Shown piece after piece: positions 37,503 through 46,975 of a stretch of DNA of 64,000 nucleotides. The stretch's first letter is position 1. Each line of letters begins with the position of its first letter. The DNA comes from Mangrovimicrobium sp033283325 (GTDB lineage Bacteria > Pseudomonadota > Gammaproteobacteria > Pseudomonadales > Halieaceae). The stretch spans positions 310,001-374,000 of the forward strand of contig JAWMQO010000005.1 of assembly GCA_033283325.1 (NCBI GenBank). Direction: 5' to 3'. A model generated the notes under the pieces. The model was given only the letters and a program-made list of their open reading frames with translations. It was not told the origin of the DNA and searched no databases. Both the position numbers and the translations under genes were made by a program.

Positions 37503-38680
37503 CTTCCGCGGAAGTCACTGCCGGTAAAGACCAACTGCCACAGTTGCCCGCGTCCGGAACGGAAAAAGCCGGCACAGCTCTGCAGGTAGTATTTCCACAT
37601 CCGGTAGAAACGCTCGTCGTAGTCCGGCCCCTTGAGTCCGGGCCAGGCACGCTCGAAATTCTGCCACCATGCCATCAGGGTCCGGTCGTAGTCGGGGCCG
37701 AAATTGTGCCAGTCCTGCAGTGTGAATACGCCCTCGAAGGCCTTCGCCAGCCTGCGCGCGGAAGGCAGTTTACCGTTGGGGAAAATATACTTGTCGATCC
37801 AGGGATCGTCCCGTGTGGTCGTCTCGTACTCGCCGATGGTGTGGAGCAGCAGGATTCCGGCGGGGTCCATCAGCTCCCTGGCCTTGTCGAAGAAGGTGCG
37901 GTAATTCTTCGGGCCAACGTGCTCGAACATGCCCACTGAGACCACCTTGTCGAAGCGCCCCTGCAGGGAGCGGTAGTCCATTAGTTCGACCTTCGCCGGC
38001 AAACCCGCCAATCGCTCCCTGGCCAGTGCTGCCTGTTCCCGGGAAACGGTTATGCCAGTTACCTGCACGCCGTAGTTGCGCGCCGCGAATTCGGCCAGCC
38101 CGCCCCAGCCGCAACCGATGTCGAGCAAGTGCTCACCCTCGCGCAGTTGCAGCTTGCGGCAGATCAGGTCGAGTTTTGCCTGCTGGGCGGCAGCGAGGTT
38201 GTCGGCCCCGACCCAGTAGGCGCAACTGTAGGACATGGTCGGATCGAGCATGGCGCGATAGATGTCGTTGCCGATATCGTAATGGCGTTCCCCGACGATG
38301 TGGGCCTGGCGTCGGCTCTGGCGATTATGCAGCAGGTTTTTAAGGTAGCCGGAAGCTGCATGGGCGAGCAGGCGCAGGCGCAGGGAGTGGTGGAGTTTGT
38401 TGTCGAGCCTTGCCTTGAGCAGTCGGCTGATCAGTTCGTCAAGCTGACTGGTGTCCCACTGTCTGTCCAGGTAGGACTCCCCGAGTCCGAGCGAGCCCTC
38501 GCAGAGGATACGATCGTAGGCGGCGGCGTCGAAGACCTGGAAATCCCAGGGCTGCCTGCCGTTGAATGCCACACCGGCGAGCGCGGCCAGTTCCCGCAGC
38601 GCGCCGGGAGGGGACGGTCGTCCCACGGCAGCGGGGCCCGTTGATCCGATACCGTCAGGGTCGTGTCTTTCCTGCAGCAC
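37484..38680 (-). CDS. cfa: Cyclopropane-fatty-acyl-phospholipid synthase
   Basis: This 398-residue protein starts with GTG at 38680, with a strong GGAGGGG site. The SAM-binding loop is HLLDIGCGWGGLAEFAARN; further CFA-specific blocks are MFEHVGPKNYRTFFDKAREL, WIDKYIFPNGKLPS and HNFGPDYDRTLMAWWQNF. It adds a methylene group to cis double bonds of membrane lipids, typically in stationary phase or under acid and osmotic stress. The unsaturated substrates come from the FabA/FabB pathway at 11-12.8 kb. The 3' end overlaps ppnN by 19 bases tail to tail. Confidence 0.95.
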   Translation of the reverse strand: MLQERHDPDGIGSTGPAAVGRPSPPGALRELAALAGVAFNGRQPWDFQVFDAAAYDRILCEGSLGLGESYLDRQWDTSQLDELISRLLKARLDNKLHHSLRLRLLAHAASGYLKNLLHNRQSRRQAHIVGERHYDIGNDIYRAMLDPTMSYSCAYWVGADNLAAAQQAKLDLICRKLQLREGEHLLDIGCGWGGLAEFAARNYGVQVTGITVSREQAALARERLAGLPAKVELMDYRSLQGRFDKVVSVGMFEHVGPKNYRTFFDKARELMDPAGILLLHTIGEYETTTRDDPWIDKYIFPNGKLPSARRLAKAFEGVFTLQDWHNFGPDYDRTLMAWWQNFERAWPGLKGPDYDERFYRMWKYYLQSCAGFFRSGRGQLWQLVFTGSDFRGSYRSVR

Positions 38681-38780
38681 AGCTTCCCCTCCAGTGAAGG
38701 GCCCGCCGCGTCCTCCGGGCAGGGCCGGTTCGATGGTGGATGCTGACAGTATAAGAAATAATTGCGCTTTTTGAAGGGGC

Positions 38781-39596
38781 TTAGTTGCGGGCGGGTCGCG
38801 CTATGCCCGCCTCGAGGAACAGCCGGGAAGCCCGCCGGGTTATATCCGACTTGAAATCCTTCTCGTGGTCGACATCGAGGACATAGGCCTTGGCGCGAAG
38901 GCGAATGGCGATGCGCTCAGCCATGGCGATTTCCTCGATGGCGAAGCTGACGGGTTTTTTCAGGTAGGCGAAACGACTGGTCACGATGACCTGGCGCAAG
39001 ATATCCCGCGCATGTTCGATGTCCGCGTCGAGGGCGAGATGAAAGTCCGTAATTACCATCATGTCCATCGCCCCCATGTTGCCGGAGGACACCACGTCGG
39101 TGATGAAGCGCGAGTTGGGGATAGTCACCGTGCTGTCGTCGAGGGTTTGCAGGCGCACCGAGCGCAGGGTTATCGCGGTGATGGTGCCATAGACGCCGTC
39201 GAAGGATACCCGGTCGCCGACCTGGAAGGGGCGGTCGAAGAGCAGCATGATGCCCGAGACCAGCGACGCGGCGACATCCTTTAGGGCGAAACCCAGGGCG
39301 ACCGCCGCCGAGCCGCCGACGGCTATCAGGAATTCCCTGGGCGGTTTCACCACGCCGATGATGAGTATGGCGGTGCCGCCGATATAGAGCACGAAACTGC
39401 TCAGCGTCGATAACTGCAGCAGCAGGAAGCGGCGCGAAGGCATCCGCTCTGTCAGGATCTCGCAGACCCTGCGCACGCACCAGTTGGCGAGCCAGATGGC
39501 GATAATGCCGGTCAGCAGCAGCATCAGGGTGCCGGCATCGAAGATGTCTCCCAGCACATCCAGTTGCTGCATTAGATTTTCGGCGTCTTCATTCAT
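38781..39596 (-). CDS. MscS-family mechanosensitive channel, small form
   Basis: This 271-residue protein has two to three membrane helices followed by the MscS beta domain. The pore-lining helix is GGSAAVALGFALKDVAASLVSG, shortened here to AVALGFALKDVAASL with the Ala/Gly packing pattern; the next block LLFDRPFQVGDRVSFDGVYG is the MscS signature. It is minimal, with no large periplasmic or N-terminal sensor domain. The ATG lies inside the last codons of the upstream ATPase gene (8-base overlap), so the two products are made together. By family it releases solutes on hypo-osmotic shock; here an ATP-dependent partner may gate or assemble it. Confidence 0.92.
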   Translation of the reverse strand: MNEDAENLMQQLDVLGDIFDAGTLMLLLTGIIAIWLANWCVRRVCEILTERMPSRRFLLLQLSTLSSFVLYIGGTAILIIGVVKPPREFLIAVGGSAAVALGFALKDVAASLVSGIMLLFDRPFQVGDRVSFDGVYGTITAITLRSVRLQTLDDSTVTIPNSRFITDVVSSGNMGAMDMMVITDFHLALDADIEHARDILRQVIVTSRFAYLKKPVSFAIEEIAMAERIAIRLRAKAYVLDVDHEKDFKSDITRRASRLFLEAGIARPARN

Positions 39597-42378
39597 GGAG
39601 CAGGTTCTTCCTCGCCAGCAGCCGGGTCACTACCGGGTACCAAACGGGTATGATGCGGTAGCGGCGGTTCTTCGAGCGGTCGACAAAGCCGATATCGAAG
39701 GCCGTTTTCAGGGCGGCCCTGACCCGGCTTTCCGGTAGCGCCGTCGTTGATACCAGTTCCTCGCTGGTCATGTTCTCATGCAAAACGAGGGCGGCGTAGA
39801 CAAAATGCATTTCCTTGCCGAGGCGCTCCAGCGCAGCGGAGGAAACTTCCACCGGCAAACCCACGGTCACCACCTTGCCGGCCACCGTAATGGAACTCAG
39901 CCACAGGCGCAGGGCCAGCAGGGGATTGCCGCGGCAGGCATCCCACAGGAGGCTGAAGTAGAGCTGTTCCGCGTTGCGGATATTGCCTGCCTCGGGGCCT
40001 CGGGAAGAAAGCAGGATGCTGTCGTAGTGAATCCGGTAGCCACTCAACTGGTTGCGCGAGAGGATCAGGGAGCGAACATCGTTCTGGCTCCAGCGGCGGG
40101 TCTGCAGGAGCTTGTTGAACTGGTACTCGCGGCCGAAGACATTGCCGAGGTAGGCCCAGCTCTGGTCGTTGATCGAGATGACCCAGAACACATTGTAGAG
40201 CCGGGCACGGGTGAGGCTGAGCAGGTATTCCCAGCCCTCCAGCCCACCGACCCGGCGGAGGAAGAAGTTCTGGGCGTTGTCCAGCACCACGATAGCGGGT
40301 TTGCGTTCACTGTCGGACTTCACCAGTTCGCCCGGCCCGTCCGCGAGGGAAACCCCGAGAGCCGGCTCCAGCAGGGCGGCGATCGCAGCGGGATCGATGC
40401 ACTTGGCAGGTACCTCGAGGTAAGTGAGGTCGACGCCTTCGGCCTTTTCCCGGATCGATGCCAGTACCTTTTGCAGTACGGTGCTCTTCCCCGAGCCGTG
40501 TTCTCCGCTCAGCAGCAGCGAGTTTTCCTCGGAGGTTTCGTTTACCCACTTGCCCAGCGTCGCCTCCAGGCGTTCCGCGACGTCGGTGTTGATGAACGGG
40601 GTTTCGCCATCTTCCAGGGTTTCCTCAAACCAGCGCTGGTAGTCCGCAAGTGCTGACTCGTCGGAGTGAGCTGAGGCTTCTTCCTCGACCTGGCCCGAGC
40701 GCAACCTGAAACTGCGGGCCATGAGCATCCGGTACCAGTCGAAGTCCACCAGGCCCTTGTGCAGGAAAAACAGGATCACCGCGGCCAGCATCAGCGGGGC
40801 GGTGAGGGGGGCGAGGAGAACGAAGCGCCAGCCGGCGAACAGACGCTCGATCCAGTGGTCGCAGGTTTCCGGCAGGAATGACTGAAGAGCGAGGATGTAC
40901 TCCTTGCGCCAGGGCTTGAGCAGGAGCCCGAGGGCGATCACTACCGCGACCAGGGTCAGCCATTCCAGAATCTCCAGGGTCAGCGATGGCCCGAGGCCGA
41001 GATTCACCAGGTCCATCAGGAACCAGGGCAGGATGACTACGCGGGCGAAGCGGCGTGCCCGCTGGACCATCTGTTCGTGCTGTTGGGCATTCAGGTAGGA
41101 GCCGGCAAGTCCGGCGATACGATGCAGGTACCATTCGCCGACCAGGCTGAGCAAGCCGTAGATGATATACAGGCGGGCAAAGGGCAGGATGGGTAGCAGC
41201 AGTGCCAGATGGTAGCTGTGGAACAGGTGTTCCAGCAGGTGCAGGCCGACCCAGCCCACGATCCACGGCAGGAGGACAGGGATGCCTGTCGTCAGGCGTA
41301 TCAGTTGCGCCCTGGCGCGGCTGCCGTGGTAGCGCCGGGCGAAGGCCGCCTGGATCCTGCCCGCAGGCTTGCGAATGGCGCGCGCGCCGATGGCGAGTGC
41401 GGCTATGGCCAGCAGGCCGGTCAGGTATTCGAGACCGAGGAATATCTGTCCCACCGTCCCGGCGGCATCGCTGTTGTTGATGACAGTTCCGACCTCGGCC
41501 AGCACGCCGAAGAAAGCCACCACCAGGGCCAGCGATTCGTCCAGCAGGAGTTCGCTCTTGCCGCCCGTAATGGCTTCGTTGTCCTCGAAGACCTCGTGAT
41601 GATTGGACCAGAGCCAGCCACGCACGGTATTGAATGCCTCGGCGATAACCACGGCATCGGCTTGCGCCAGTCGCCTGTGCTGGCGATACAGCCTGCTGCC
41701 TGCGCTGTCTTCCATCCCCGCTGGCACTGCCGAGGGCAGCACTTGCGTGGTGGCGAGGTCCATCGCCGCTTGCCATCCCTGCAGCCATTTCCTCGCCTCA
41801 CGGGCAGGCATTTTCTCGCTCAGGTCGGGCAGCAGGCGGAAAAAGGCGAGGCGGGAAGCTTGCAATTGCTCGCTGCTGGCGAGCAGGGCTGGCGGTAGTT
41901 CCGTGCTCGAAGAAGCGCCTTCCCTGGCCAGCAGGGCTTGCGTATTGTGGGTCAGGCGGGCGCGTGATTCCCAGATGTGGAGCATCGCTTCGCGAATCGG
42001 GGAGGGCAGCGCGGTCCAGTAGTCGTTGCGCAGGCGAACCAATTGCGATTTTTGCCAGATCAGCGTTTCGCGGGCCTGCTTATAGTCCTGTTGCAGGGAC
42101 TCACAGCGTATCGCCTCGGGCCACACCGTGGCTTCGCTCTCGCCGTCCTTGCCGGCGAGCAGGGACTCTAGCTCGTCCACCGTAACTTCGGCCGGCGCCG
42201 CGCCGTCGAGCAGTTCCTCGATTTGACTGGCGCGCTGCGAGAAGCCTCTCAGCTCCTGCTGCAGCGTATTGTAGGTTTTGCGTTCCTCGCGGCAGCGCGC
42301 ACTTTCCGGCGGCAGGTCCTCCGCCACGGCATCAACGACGAAGGAGAGCGTCAGGGCAGCCAGCAGCAGCGCTTTCAT
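39589..42378 (-). CDS. Large membrane protein with periplasmic coiled-coil region and cytoplasmic P-loop ATPase
   Basis: This 929-residue protein starts MKALLLAALTLSFVVDAVAE, a signal peptide; 23 further upstream codons are rejected. Residues 20-280 are periplasmic, helical and glutamate/glutamine-rich. About seven membrane segments follow (near 282-301, 311-335, 367-385, 390-416, 446-462, 472-488, 520-542). The C-terminal part has Walker A GEHGSGKST (625-633), Walker B IVVLDNAQ (Asp700), and a winged-helix-like end. The layout recalls the MscK/MscM sensor and membrane region, but the pore domain is replaced by a STAND/AAA-like ATPase. The pore is supplied by the overlapping MscS gene downstream. 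I recognise no named family. Periplasmic tension sensing coupled to ATP is inference. Confidence 0.8.
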   Translation of the reverse strand: MKALLLAALTLSFVVDAVAEDLPPESARCREERKTYNTLQQELRGFSQRASQIEELLDGAAPAEVTVDELESLLAGKDGESEATVWPEAIRCESLQQDYKQARETLIWQKSQLVRLRNDYWTALPSPIREAMLHIWESRARLTHNTQALLAREGASSSTELPPALLASSEQLQASRLAFFRLLPDLSEKMPAREARKWLQGWQAAMDLATTQVLPSAVPAGMEDSAGSRLYRQHRRLAQADAVVIAEAFNTVRGWLWSNHHEVFEDNEAITGGKSELLLDESLALVVAFFGVLAEVGTVINNSDAAGTVGQIFLGLEYLTGLLAIAALAIGARAIRKPAGRIQAAFARRYHGSRARAQLIRLTTGIPVLLPWIVGWVGLHLLEHLFHSYHLALLLPILPFARLYIIYGLLSLVGEWYLHRIAGLAGSYLNAQQHEQMVQRARRFARVVILPWFLMDLVNLGLGPSLTLEILEWLTLVAVVIALGLLLKPWRKEYILALQSFLPETCDHWIERLFAGWRFVLLAPLTAPLMLAAVILFFLHKGLVDFDWYRMLMARSFRLRSGQVEEEASAHSDESALADYQRWFEETLEDGETPFINTDVAERLEATLGKWVNETSEENSLLLSGEHGSGKSTVLQKVLASIREKAEGVDLTYLEVPAKCIDPAAIAALLEPALGVSLADGPGELVKSDSERKPAIVVLDNAQNFFLRRVGGLEGWEYLLSLTRARLYNVFWVISINDQSWAYLGNVFGREYQFNKLLQTRRWSQNDVRSLILSRNQLSGYRIHYDSILLSSRGPEAGNIRNAEQLYFSLLWDACRGNPLLALRLWLSSITVAGKVVTVGLPVEVSSAALERLGKEMHFVYAALVLHENMTSEELVSTTALPESRVRAALKTAFDIGFVDRSKNRRYRIIPVWYPVVTRLLARKNLLHE

Positions 42379-42495
42379 CTCAGGGCAGACCGCCTGCCGG
42401 CAGAGCGATAACGTGGCCCAGATTCGCCTCCATGGTGACTTCCCCAATATTCCAACCCCCTGGCAGAAGAGCAGTATATTCCGCGCACAGCGCGA

Positions 42496-43467
42496 TTACG
42501 ACTGAATGACCGAGGCCAGCAGGAATCCGGTATACCCGATGTAACAGGCCAGCAGTCCCGCCCCCTCGTAGCGATCGATGCTGCCCGGCTTGCGGTAGCC
42601 GTAGCAGATCAGGTAGAGGGAAAGGGTGAGGGCAGCCATCACCAGCGTGTCGCGCTGGAGGACCTCAGGCGCCACCGACATCGGGTGGATACCGCCGGCG
42701 ATGCCGACCACCGCGAGCGTATTGAACAGATTGGAACCCAGCACGTTGCCGAGGGCGAGGTCGTGCTCGCCCTTGCGAGCGGCGATTATCGTGGACGCCA
42801 ACTCCGGCAGGGAAGTGCCGACCGCGATCACCGTGAGCCCGATAACCAGGTTGCTCACACCGAAGCCGCTGGCGATTTCCACCGCGCCCCAGACCAGCAG
42901 GCGCGAACTGCTCACCAGTACCACCAGGCCCACCAGCAGCCATACCCAGGCCCTTCGTTGGGGCATGGCGCGGGCTGCCATTTCCGCCGCGGTATCAGTG
43001 CCGAGGCCATCGGCCTCCTGCCTGACGCCTTGCCAGATTGACCAGCCCATCAGGCCGGCGAACAGGATGAGTAGAATCGCTGCGTCCAGCCTGCTTATCG
43101 TACCGTCAACCAACTGGGTCGCGGCGACAGCGGTAACCAGGGTGAGGATGGGGAGTTCCTTGCGCAGAATCGTCGACTGCACGGCGATGGGCTGCAGTAG
43201 TGCCGCGAGGCCGAGGATCAGGGCGATATTGGTAATGTTCGAGCCGTAGGCGTTACCCAGCGCCAGTCCGGGGTTGCCTTCCAGCGCCGAAAAGGCGGAT
43301 ACCACCATCTCCGGAAGGGAGGTGCCAAAGCCTATGATCAGCATGCCGATCAGCAGTGGCGGTACGCTGAAATGTCCTGCGATAGCAGCAGCGCCCTCGA
43401 TGAACCAGTCCGCGCTCCAGACCAGCAGCACGAGACCGCAGAGGATTGCCAGGGAAGGGACCAGCAT
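42496..43467 (-). CDS. Calcium/sodium antiporter (CaCA family, YrbG-like)
   Basis: This 323-residue protein shows the two inverted alpha repeats of the CaCA superfamily: GFGTSLPEMVVSAFSALEGN with GNAYGSNITN in the first half, and AVGTSLPELASTIIAARKGE with GNVLGSNLFN in the second. About ten membrane segments are expected. It exchanges cations across the inner membrane; YrbG-like members are usually annotated as calcium/sodium exchangers, though the ion is not proven by sequence. The signal-peptide start of the ATPase gene lies 117 bases downstream, so they may share a transcript. Confidence 0.92.
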   Translation of the reverse strand: MLVPSLAILCGLVLLVWSADWFIEGAAAIAGHFSVPPLLIGMLIIGFGTSLPEMVVSAFSALEGNPGLALGNAYGSNITNIALILGLAALLQPIAVQSTILRKELPILTLVTAVAATQLVDGTISRLDAAILLILFAGLMGWSIWQGVRQEADGLGTDTAAEMAARAMPQRRAWVWLLVGLVVLVSSSRLLVWGAVEIASGFGVSNLVIGLTVIAVGTSLPELASTIIAARKGEHDLALGNVLGSNLFNTLAVVGIAGGIHPMSVAPEVLQRDTLVMAALTLSLYLICYGYRKPGSIDRYEGAGLLACYIGYTGFLLASVIQS

Positions 43468-43574
43468 CAGCAGCGAGACCTGTTAGCTATTGCTGCTCTA
43501 CTTGAGCATTCCGCAGCGACGATGGCAAGTCATAACTACGCGAGATAGAACGCGGGAGTGGAATCTAGCGAGGG

Positions 43575-43646
43575 CTCCATCCAGCACACAGCCCCCGCGG
43601 CGAGTATAAACGCTTTCGAGCTGCGGGGGCTGTGTGCTGGATGGAG
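43575..43646. repeat. Long perfect inverted repeat A (24-base arms)
   Basis: Arms 43575-43598 and 43623-43646 are perfect reverse complements with a 24-base loop; arm sequence centres on CCATCCAGCACACAGCCCCC. It lies in the 307-base gap between the antiporter and RND genes, which contains no credible gene. A T run is lacking, so it is not a standard terminator. Confidence 0.85.
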
Positions 43647-43692
43647 GCCGTAAACAGTTGATACGTGCACCCTTGCGGGTGGCAGTCGAATC

Positions 43693-43767
43693 GCATCCTC
43701 CAGCGATTCTTCCACACTCCTCCAAAGCGTTCTGAGTCGTCGCTTAGGAAGAATCGCTGGAGGATGC
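43693..43767. repeat. Long perfect inverted repeat B (21-base arms)
   Basis: Arms 43693-43713 and 43747-43767 are perfect reverse complements with a 33-base spacer; the core is CCTCCAGCGATTC. It ends eight bases before the RND permease stop at 43775. Its GCTGGA-GGA head resembles that of repeat A, suggesting two members of one repeat family. Confidence 0.85.
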
Positions 43768-43774
43768 TTGGCCC

Positions 43775-46700
43775 TCAGGTATCCGCGGCGACTGGGCTAC
43801 TTTCAGTTTCACCTGCGTTCATTTCCTGTTCGCCGGACTTCTTCAGTCCCATCTTTTGCAGAACTACATAGAACAACGGGGTGAAGAATATGCCGAAGAA
43901 AGTGACACCCAGCATGCCGAAGACCACCGCGATACCCAGCGCGTTGCGCAGTTCCGCTCCCGCGCCGCTGGCGACCATCAAGGGAATCACGCCAAAGATG
44001 AAGGCGAAGGAGGTCATGATGATCGGTCGCAGGCGGAGCCGGCAGGCTTCCAGTGCCGCGTCCACGACGCTGTGGCCCTGGGCCTGCAGTTCGCGGGCGA
44101 ACTCGACGATCAGGATCGCGTTCTTGGCCGCCAGGGCGATCAGCACGAAGAGGCCCACCTGGGTGAAGATGTTGATTTCCGAGTCCATCAGGATCAGTCC
44201 GAGCACCGCGCTGAGCAGGCACATCGGCACGATGAGGATGACTGCCAAGGGCAGTTTTACGCTCTCGTACTGCGCAGCCAATACCAGGAAGACCAGCAGT
44301 ACGCAGAGGGGCAGTACCAGGTTCAGGGCGCCGGCCGAGGCAACCTGCTGGTAGGAGATTTCAGTCCAGCTGGAGGTGACGCCCCTGGGTAGCGTTGCCG
44401 CGGCGACTTCTTCCAGGGCCGCCAGCGCCTCGCCTGAACTGTAGCCCGGCGCGGGCATGCCGTTGATGTCGGTGGAGAGGTAGCCGTTGTAGCGCTGGAC
44501 CAGGTTGGGGCCGTAGCTCTGCTGCAGTTGCATTACCGTACCGAGGGGAACCATCTCGCCGTTCGCATTGCGGGTCTGTAGCAGGAGGGCGTCGTCGGCC
44601 TCGGTGCGAAAACGCTGGTCCGCCTGGACCATCACCCGGAAGGTGCGCCCGAACTGGTTGAAGTCGTTGACGTAGTAGGAGCCGAGGTAGGCCTGCATGG
44701 TGAGGAAGAGGTCGTCGAGGTCGATCCCCAGGCGCTTGGCCTTTTCCCTGTCCACGTCCGCGAACAGTTGCGGCGCGTTGATTTCGAAGTGGCTGTAGAC
44801 GCCGGCCAGTTCCGGGCGTTGCCGCGCCGCCGCCAGTAGCTCCTGGGTCATGGCGTTGAGCTTGACCACACCGCTGGCCGTGCGATCCTCGATCTGCAGC
44901 TTGAAACCGCCGGCGGGGCCGAAGCCCATGATTGGCGGTGCTGCGATGACCATGGCAAAGGCATCCTTGAGGCCGGCCAGCCGGGCGTTCAGCTTTGCCG
45001 CCAGGACGGGGCCGGACTGGTCGGCGCCGCGCTCGTCGAAGGGTTCCAGCGGCAGGAAAATCACCGCGCTGTTGGAGCCGCGGGCGAAACCGTTGATCGA
45101 CAGGCCGGGAAACTGGACTGCGTGCCGGAAGCCGGGAATCTCGCGGGCGTGGTGCCAGATTTCCCGCGCCACTTCTTCGGTGCGTTCGATCGAGGCACCG
45201 GGCGGCAGGGAGACGACGCTGATCAGGTAGCCCTTGTCCTGCTCCGGTACAAAGCCCTCCGGAGTCTGCTGGAAGCTGATGCCGGCGGCGGCGACCAGCA
45301 AGCCGTAGACCGCCAGTGAGATGGCGCTGGCCCGCAGGATGCGGCCGACTCCGCGCTGGTATGACGAGGAGGCCCGCTCGAAGAGGCGGTTGAAGGGGCG
45401 GAAAAGCCAGCCAAGGCCAGCATCGATGATGCGCTGCAGGCGGTCGGGTTTTGCGTCATGGGGCCGCAGCAGCAGTGCGCAGAGGGCTGGCGACAGTGTC
45501 AGCGAATTGAACGCGGAGAGAATCGACGCGAAGGCGATGGACAGGGCGAACTGGCGGTAGAAGGCGCCATTGAAACCGCCCACCAGCGCCGGCGGGATGA
45601 ATACCGCGCAGAGTACCAGGGAGATGGCGATGATCGGTCCGGCGACTTCGTCCATCGAGCGATGGGCCGCTTCGCGCGGGCTCAGCCCGTCTTCGATGCC
45701 GCGCTCCACGTTTTCGACCACGACGATGGCATCGTCCACCACGATTCCCACCGCCAGCACCAGGCCGAGCAGGGTGAGGGTATTGATGGAGAAGCCGAAC
45801 AGCAGCAGTGCCGCCAGGGTGCCGATGATGGAGATGGGCACCGCGATGATCGGAATCAGTGCCGCCCGCCAGGTCTGCAGGAAGAGCAGCACCACGATGA
45901 CCACCAGCGCGGTGGCCTCGAGCAGGGTGTGGATCACCGCCTGGATGGATTCGCTGACGAAGACGGTGGAGTCGTAGACGATGCTGTATTCGACCCCTTC
46001 CGGGAAGCGGGTCGCGAGCTCATCCATGGCCGTCCTGACTTCGTCGGCCAATTCCAGGGCGTTGGCGCCGGGCTGCAGGAATACCGGCAGGGCCACGGCG
46101 GGGCGGTTGTCCAGCATGCTGCGCAGGGCGTATTCGCCGGCGCCGAGTTCAAGCCGGGCGATATCCCGCAGGTAGGTGAGTTCGCCGCTGGCGCCGACCT
46201 TGACGATGATGCCCTCGAATTGCTCGATGCTGTCCAGGCGTCCCTGGGTGTTGATCGCGAGCTGGAAGTCGATGGCGTTGGCCATCGGCGCACCGCCGAT
46301 GGAGCCGGCCGGCACCTGCACGTTCTGTTCCCGCAGGGCGGCAATCACGTCGCCGGCGGTGAGGTTGCGGGCTGCCAGTTTCTGCGGGTCCAGCCAGACC
46401 CGCATGGCGTAGTCGCCGGAGCCGAAGATGCGAACGTCCCCCGCACCGGGGAGCCGGGCCAGTTCATCCCTGACCTGGATCAGCGCATAGTTACGCAGGT
46501 AGAGGCCGTCGTAACGATCATCGGGAGAGAACAGGTGGACCACCATGGTCAGGTCGGGCGAGCTCTTGCGCGCTGTGACACCCAGCGCCCGCACTTCCGC
46601 CGGCAGGCGTGGCAGCGCCTGCGCCACCCGGTTCTGCACCTGTACCTGCGCCCGGTCGATATCCGCGCCGAGTTCGAAGACCACGGTGATCGAGAGTGAG

Positions 46701-46963
46701 CCGTCCTGCTGGGCGCGGGAGTTCATGTAGATCATGTTTTCCACGCCGGTGATTTCCTGCTCCAGCGGCGCGGCGACGGTGGCGGCAATCACCTCGGGGC
46801 TGGCCCCCGGGAACTGGGCCTGCACCATGATCGTCGGCGGGCTCACTTCCGGGTACTCGGCAATCGGCAGGCGGTTCATCGACAGCAGGCCGGCAACCAG
46901 CACCAGGATCGACAGCACACTGGCAAAGATCGGCCGTTCGATAAAAAAGTGGGTAAATCTCAT
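43775..46963 (-). CDS. RND efflux pump inner-membrane permease (HAE1/AcrB type)
   Basis: This 1062-residue protein has the AcrB layout: 12 membrane segments and two large periplasmic loops. It begins MRFTHFFIERPIFASVLSIL. The proton-relay aspartates are present in LAVGIVVDDAIVVVENVERG. Other blocks: PIAEYPEVSPPTIMVQAQFP and ALAAKNAILIVEFARELQAQ. It exports drugs, bile-like compounds or other toxicants using proton motive force. The fusion protein gene lies 12 bases upstream in the same operon, under a divergent TetR regulator. No TolC-like outer-membrane gene is adjacent, so it must use one encoded elsewhere. Confidence 0.96.
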   Translation of the reverse strand: MRFTHFFIERPIFASVLSILVLVAGLLSMNRLPIAEYPEVSPPTIMVQAQFPGASPEVIAATVAAPLEQEITGVENMIYMNSRAQQDGSLSITVVFELGADIDRAQVQVQNRVAQALPRLPAEVRALGVTARKSSPDLTMVVHLFSPDDRYDGLYLRNYALIQVRDELARLPGAGDVRIFGSGDYAMRVWLDPQKLAARNLTAGDVIAALREQNVQVPAGSIGGAPMANAIDFQLAINTQGRLDSIEQFEGIIVKVGASGELTYLRDIARLELGAGEYALRSMLDNRPAVALPVFLQPGANALELADEVRTAMDELATRFPEGVEYSIVYDSTVFVSESIQAVIHTLLEATALVVIVVLLFLQTWRAALIPIIAVPISIIGTLAALLLFGFSINTLTLLGLVLAVGIVVDDAIVVVENVERGIEDGLSPREAAHRSMDEVAGPIIAISLVLCAVFIPPALVGGFNGAFYRQFALSIAFASILSAFNSLTLSPALCALLLRPHDAKPDRLQRIIDAGLGWLFRPFNRLFERASSSYQRGVGRILRASAISLAVYGLLVAAAGISFQQTPEGFVPEQDKGYLISVVSLPPGASIERTEEVAREIWHHAREIPGFRHAVQFPGLSINGFARGSNSAVIFLPLEPFDERGADQSGPVLAAKLNARLAGLKDAFAMVIAAPPIMGFGPAGGFKLQIEDRTASGVVKLNAMTQELLAAARQRPELAGVYSHFEINAPQLFADVDREKAKRLGIDLDDLFLTMQAYLGSYYVNDFNQFGRTFRVMVQADQRFRTEADDALLLQTRNANGEMVPLGTVMQLQQSYGPNLVQRYNGYLSTDINGMPAPGYSSGEALAALEEVAAATLPRGVTSSWTEISYQQVASAGALNLVLPLCVLLVFLVLAAQYESVKLPLAVILIVPMCLLSAVLGLILMDSEINIFTQVGLFVLIALAAKNAILIVEFARELQAQGHSVVDAALEACRLRLRPIIMTSFAFIFGVIPLMVASGAGAELRNALGIAVVFGMLGVTFFGIFFTPLFYVVLQKMGLKKSGEQEMNAGETESSPVAADT

Positions 46964-46975
46964 TGCTCGCTTACC

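Noticed and set aside
43575..43767. Insertion sequence ends
   Set aside because: No transposase frame lies between or beside the inverted repeats.
45458..46699. 413-codon forward frame opposite the RND permease
   Set aside because: Shadow of the permease; no recognisable domain.
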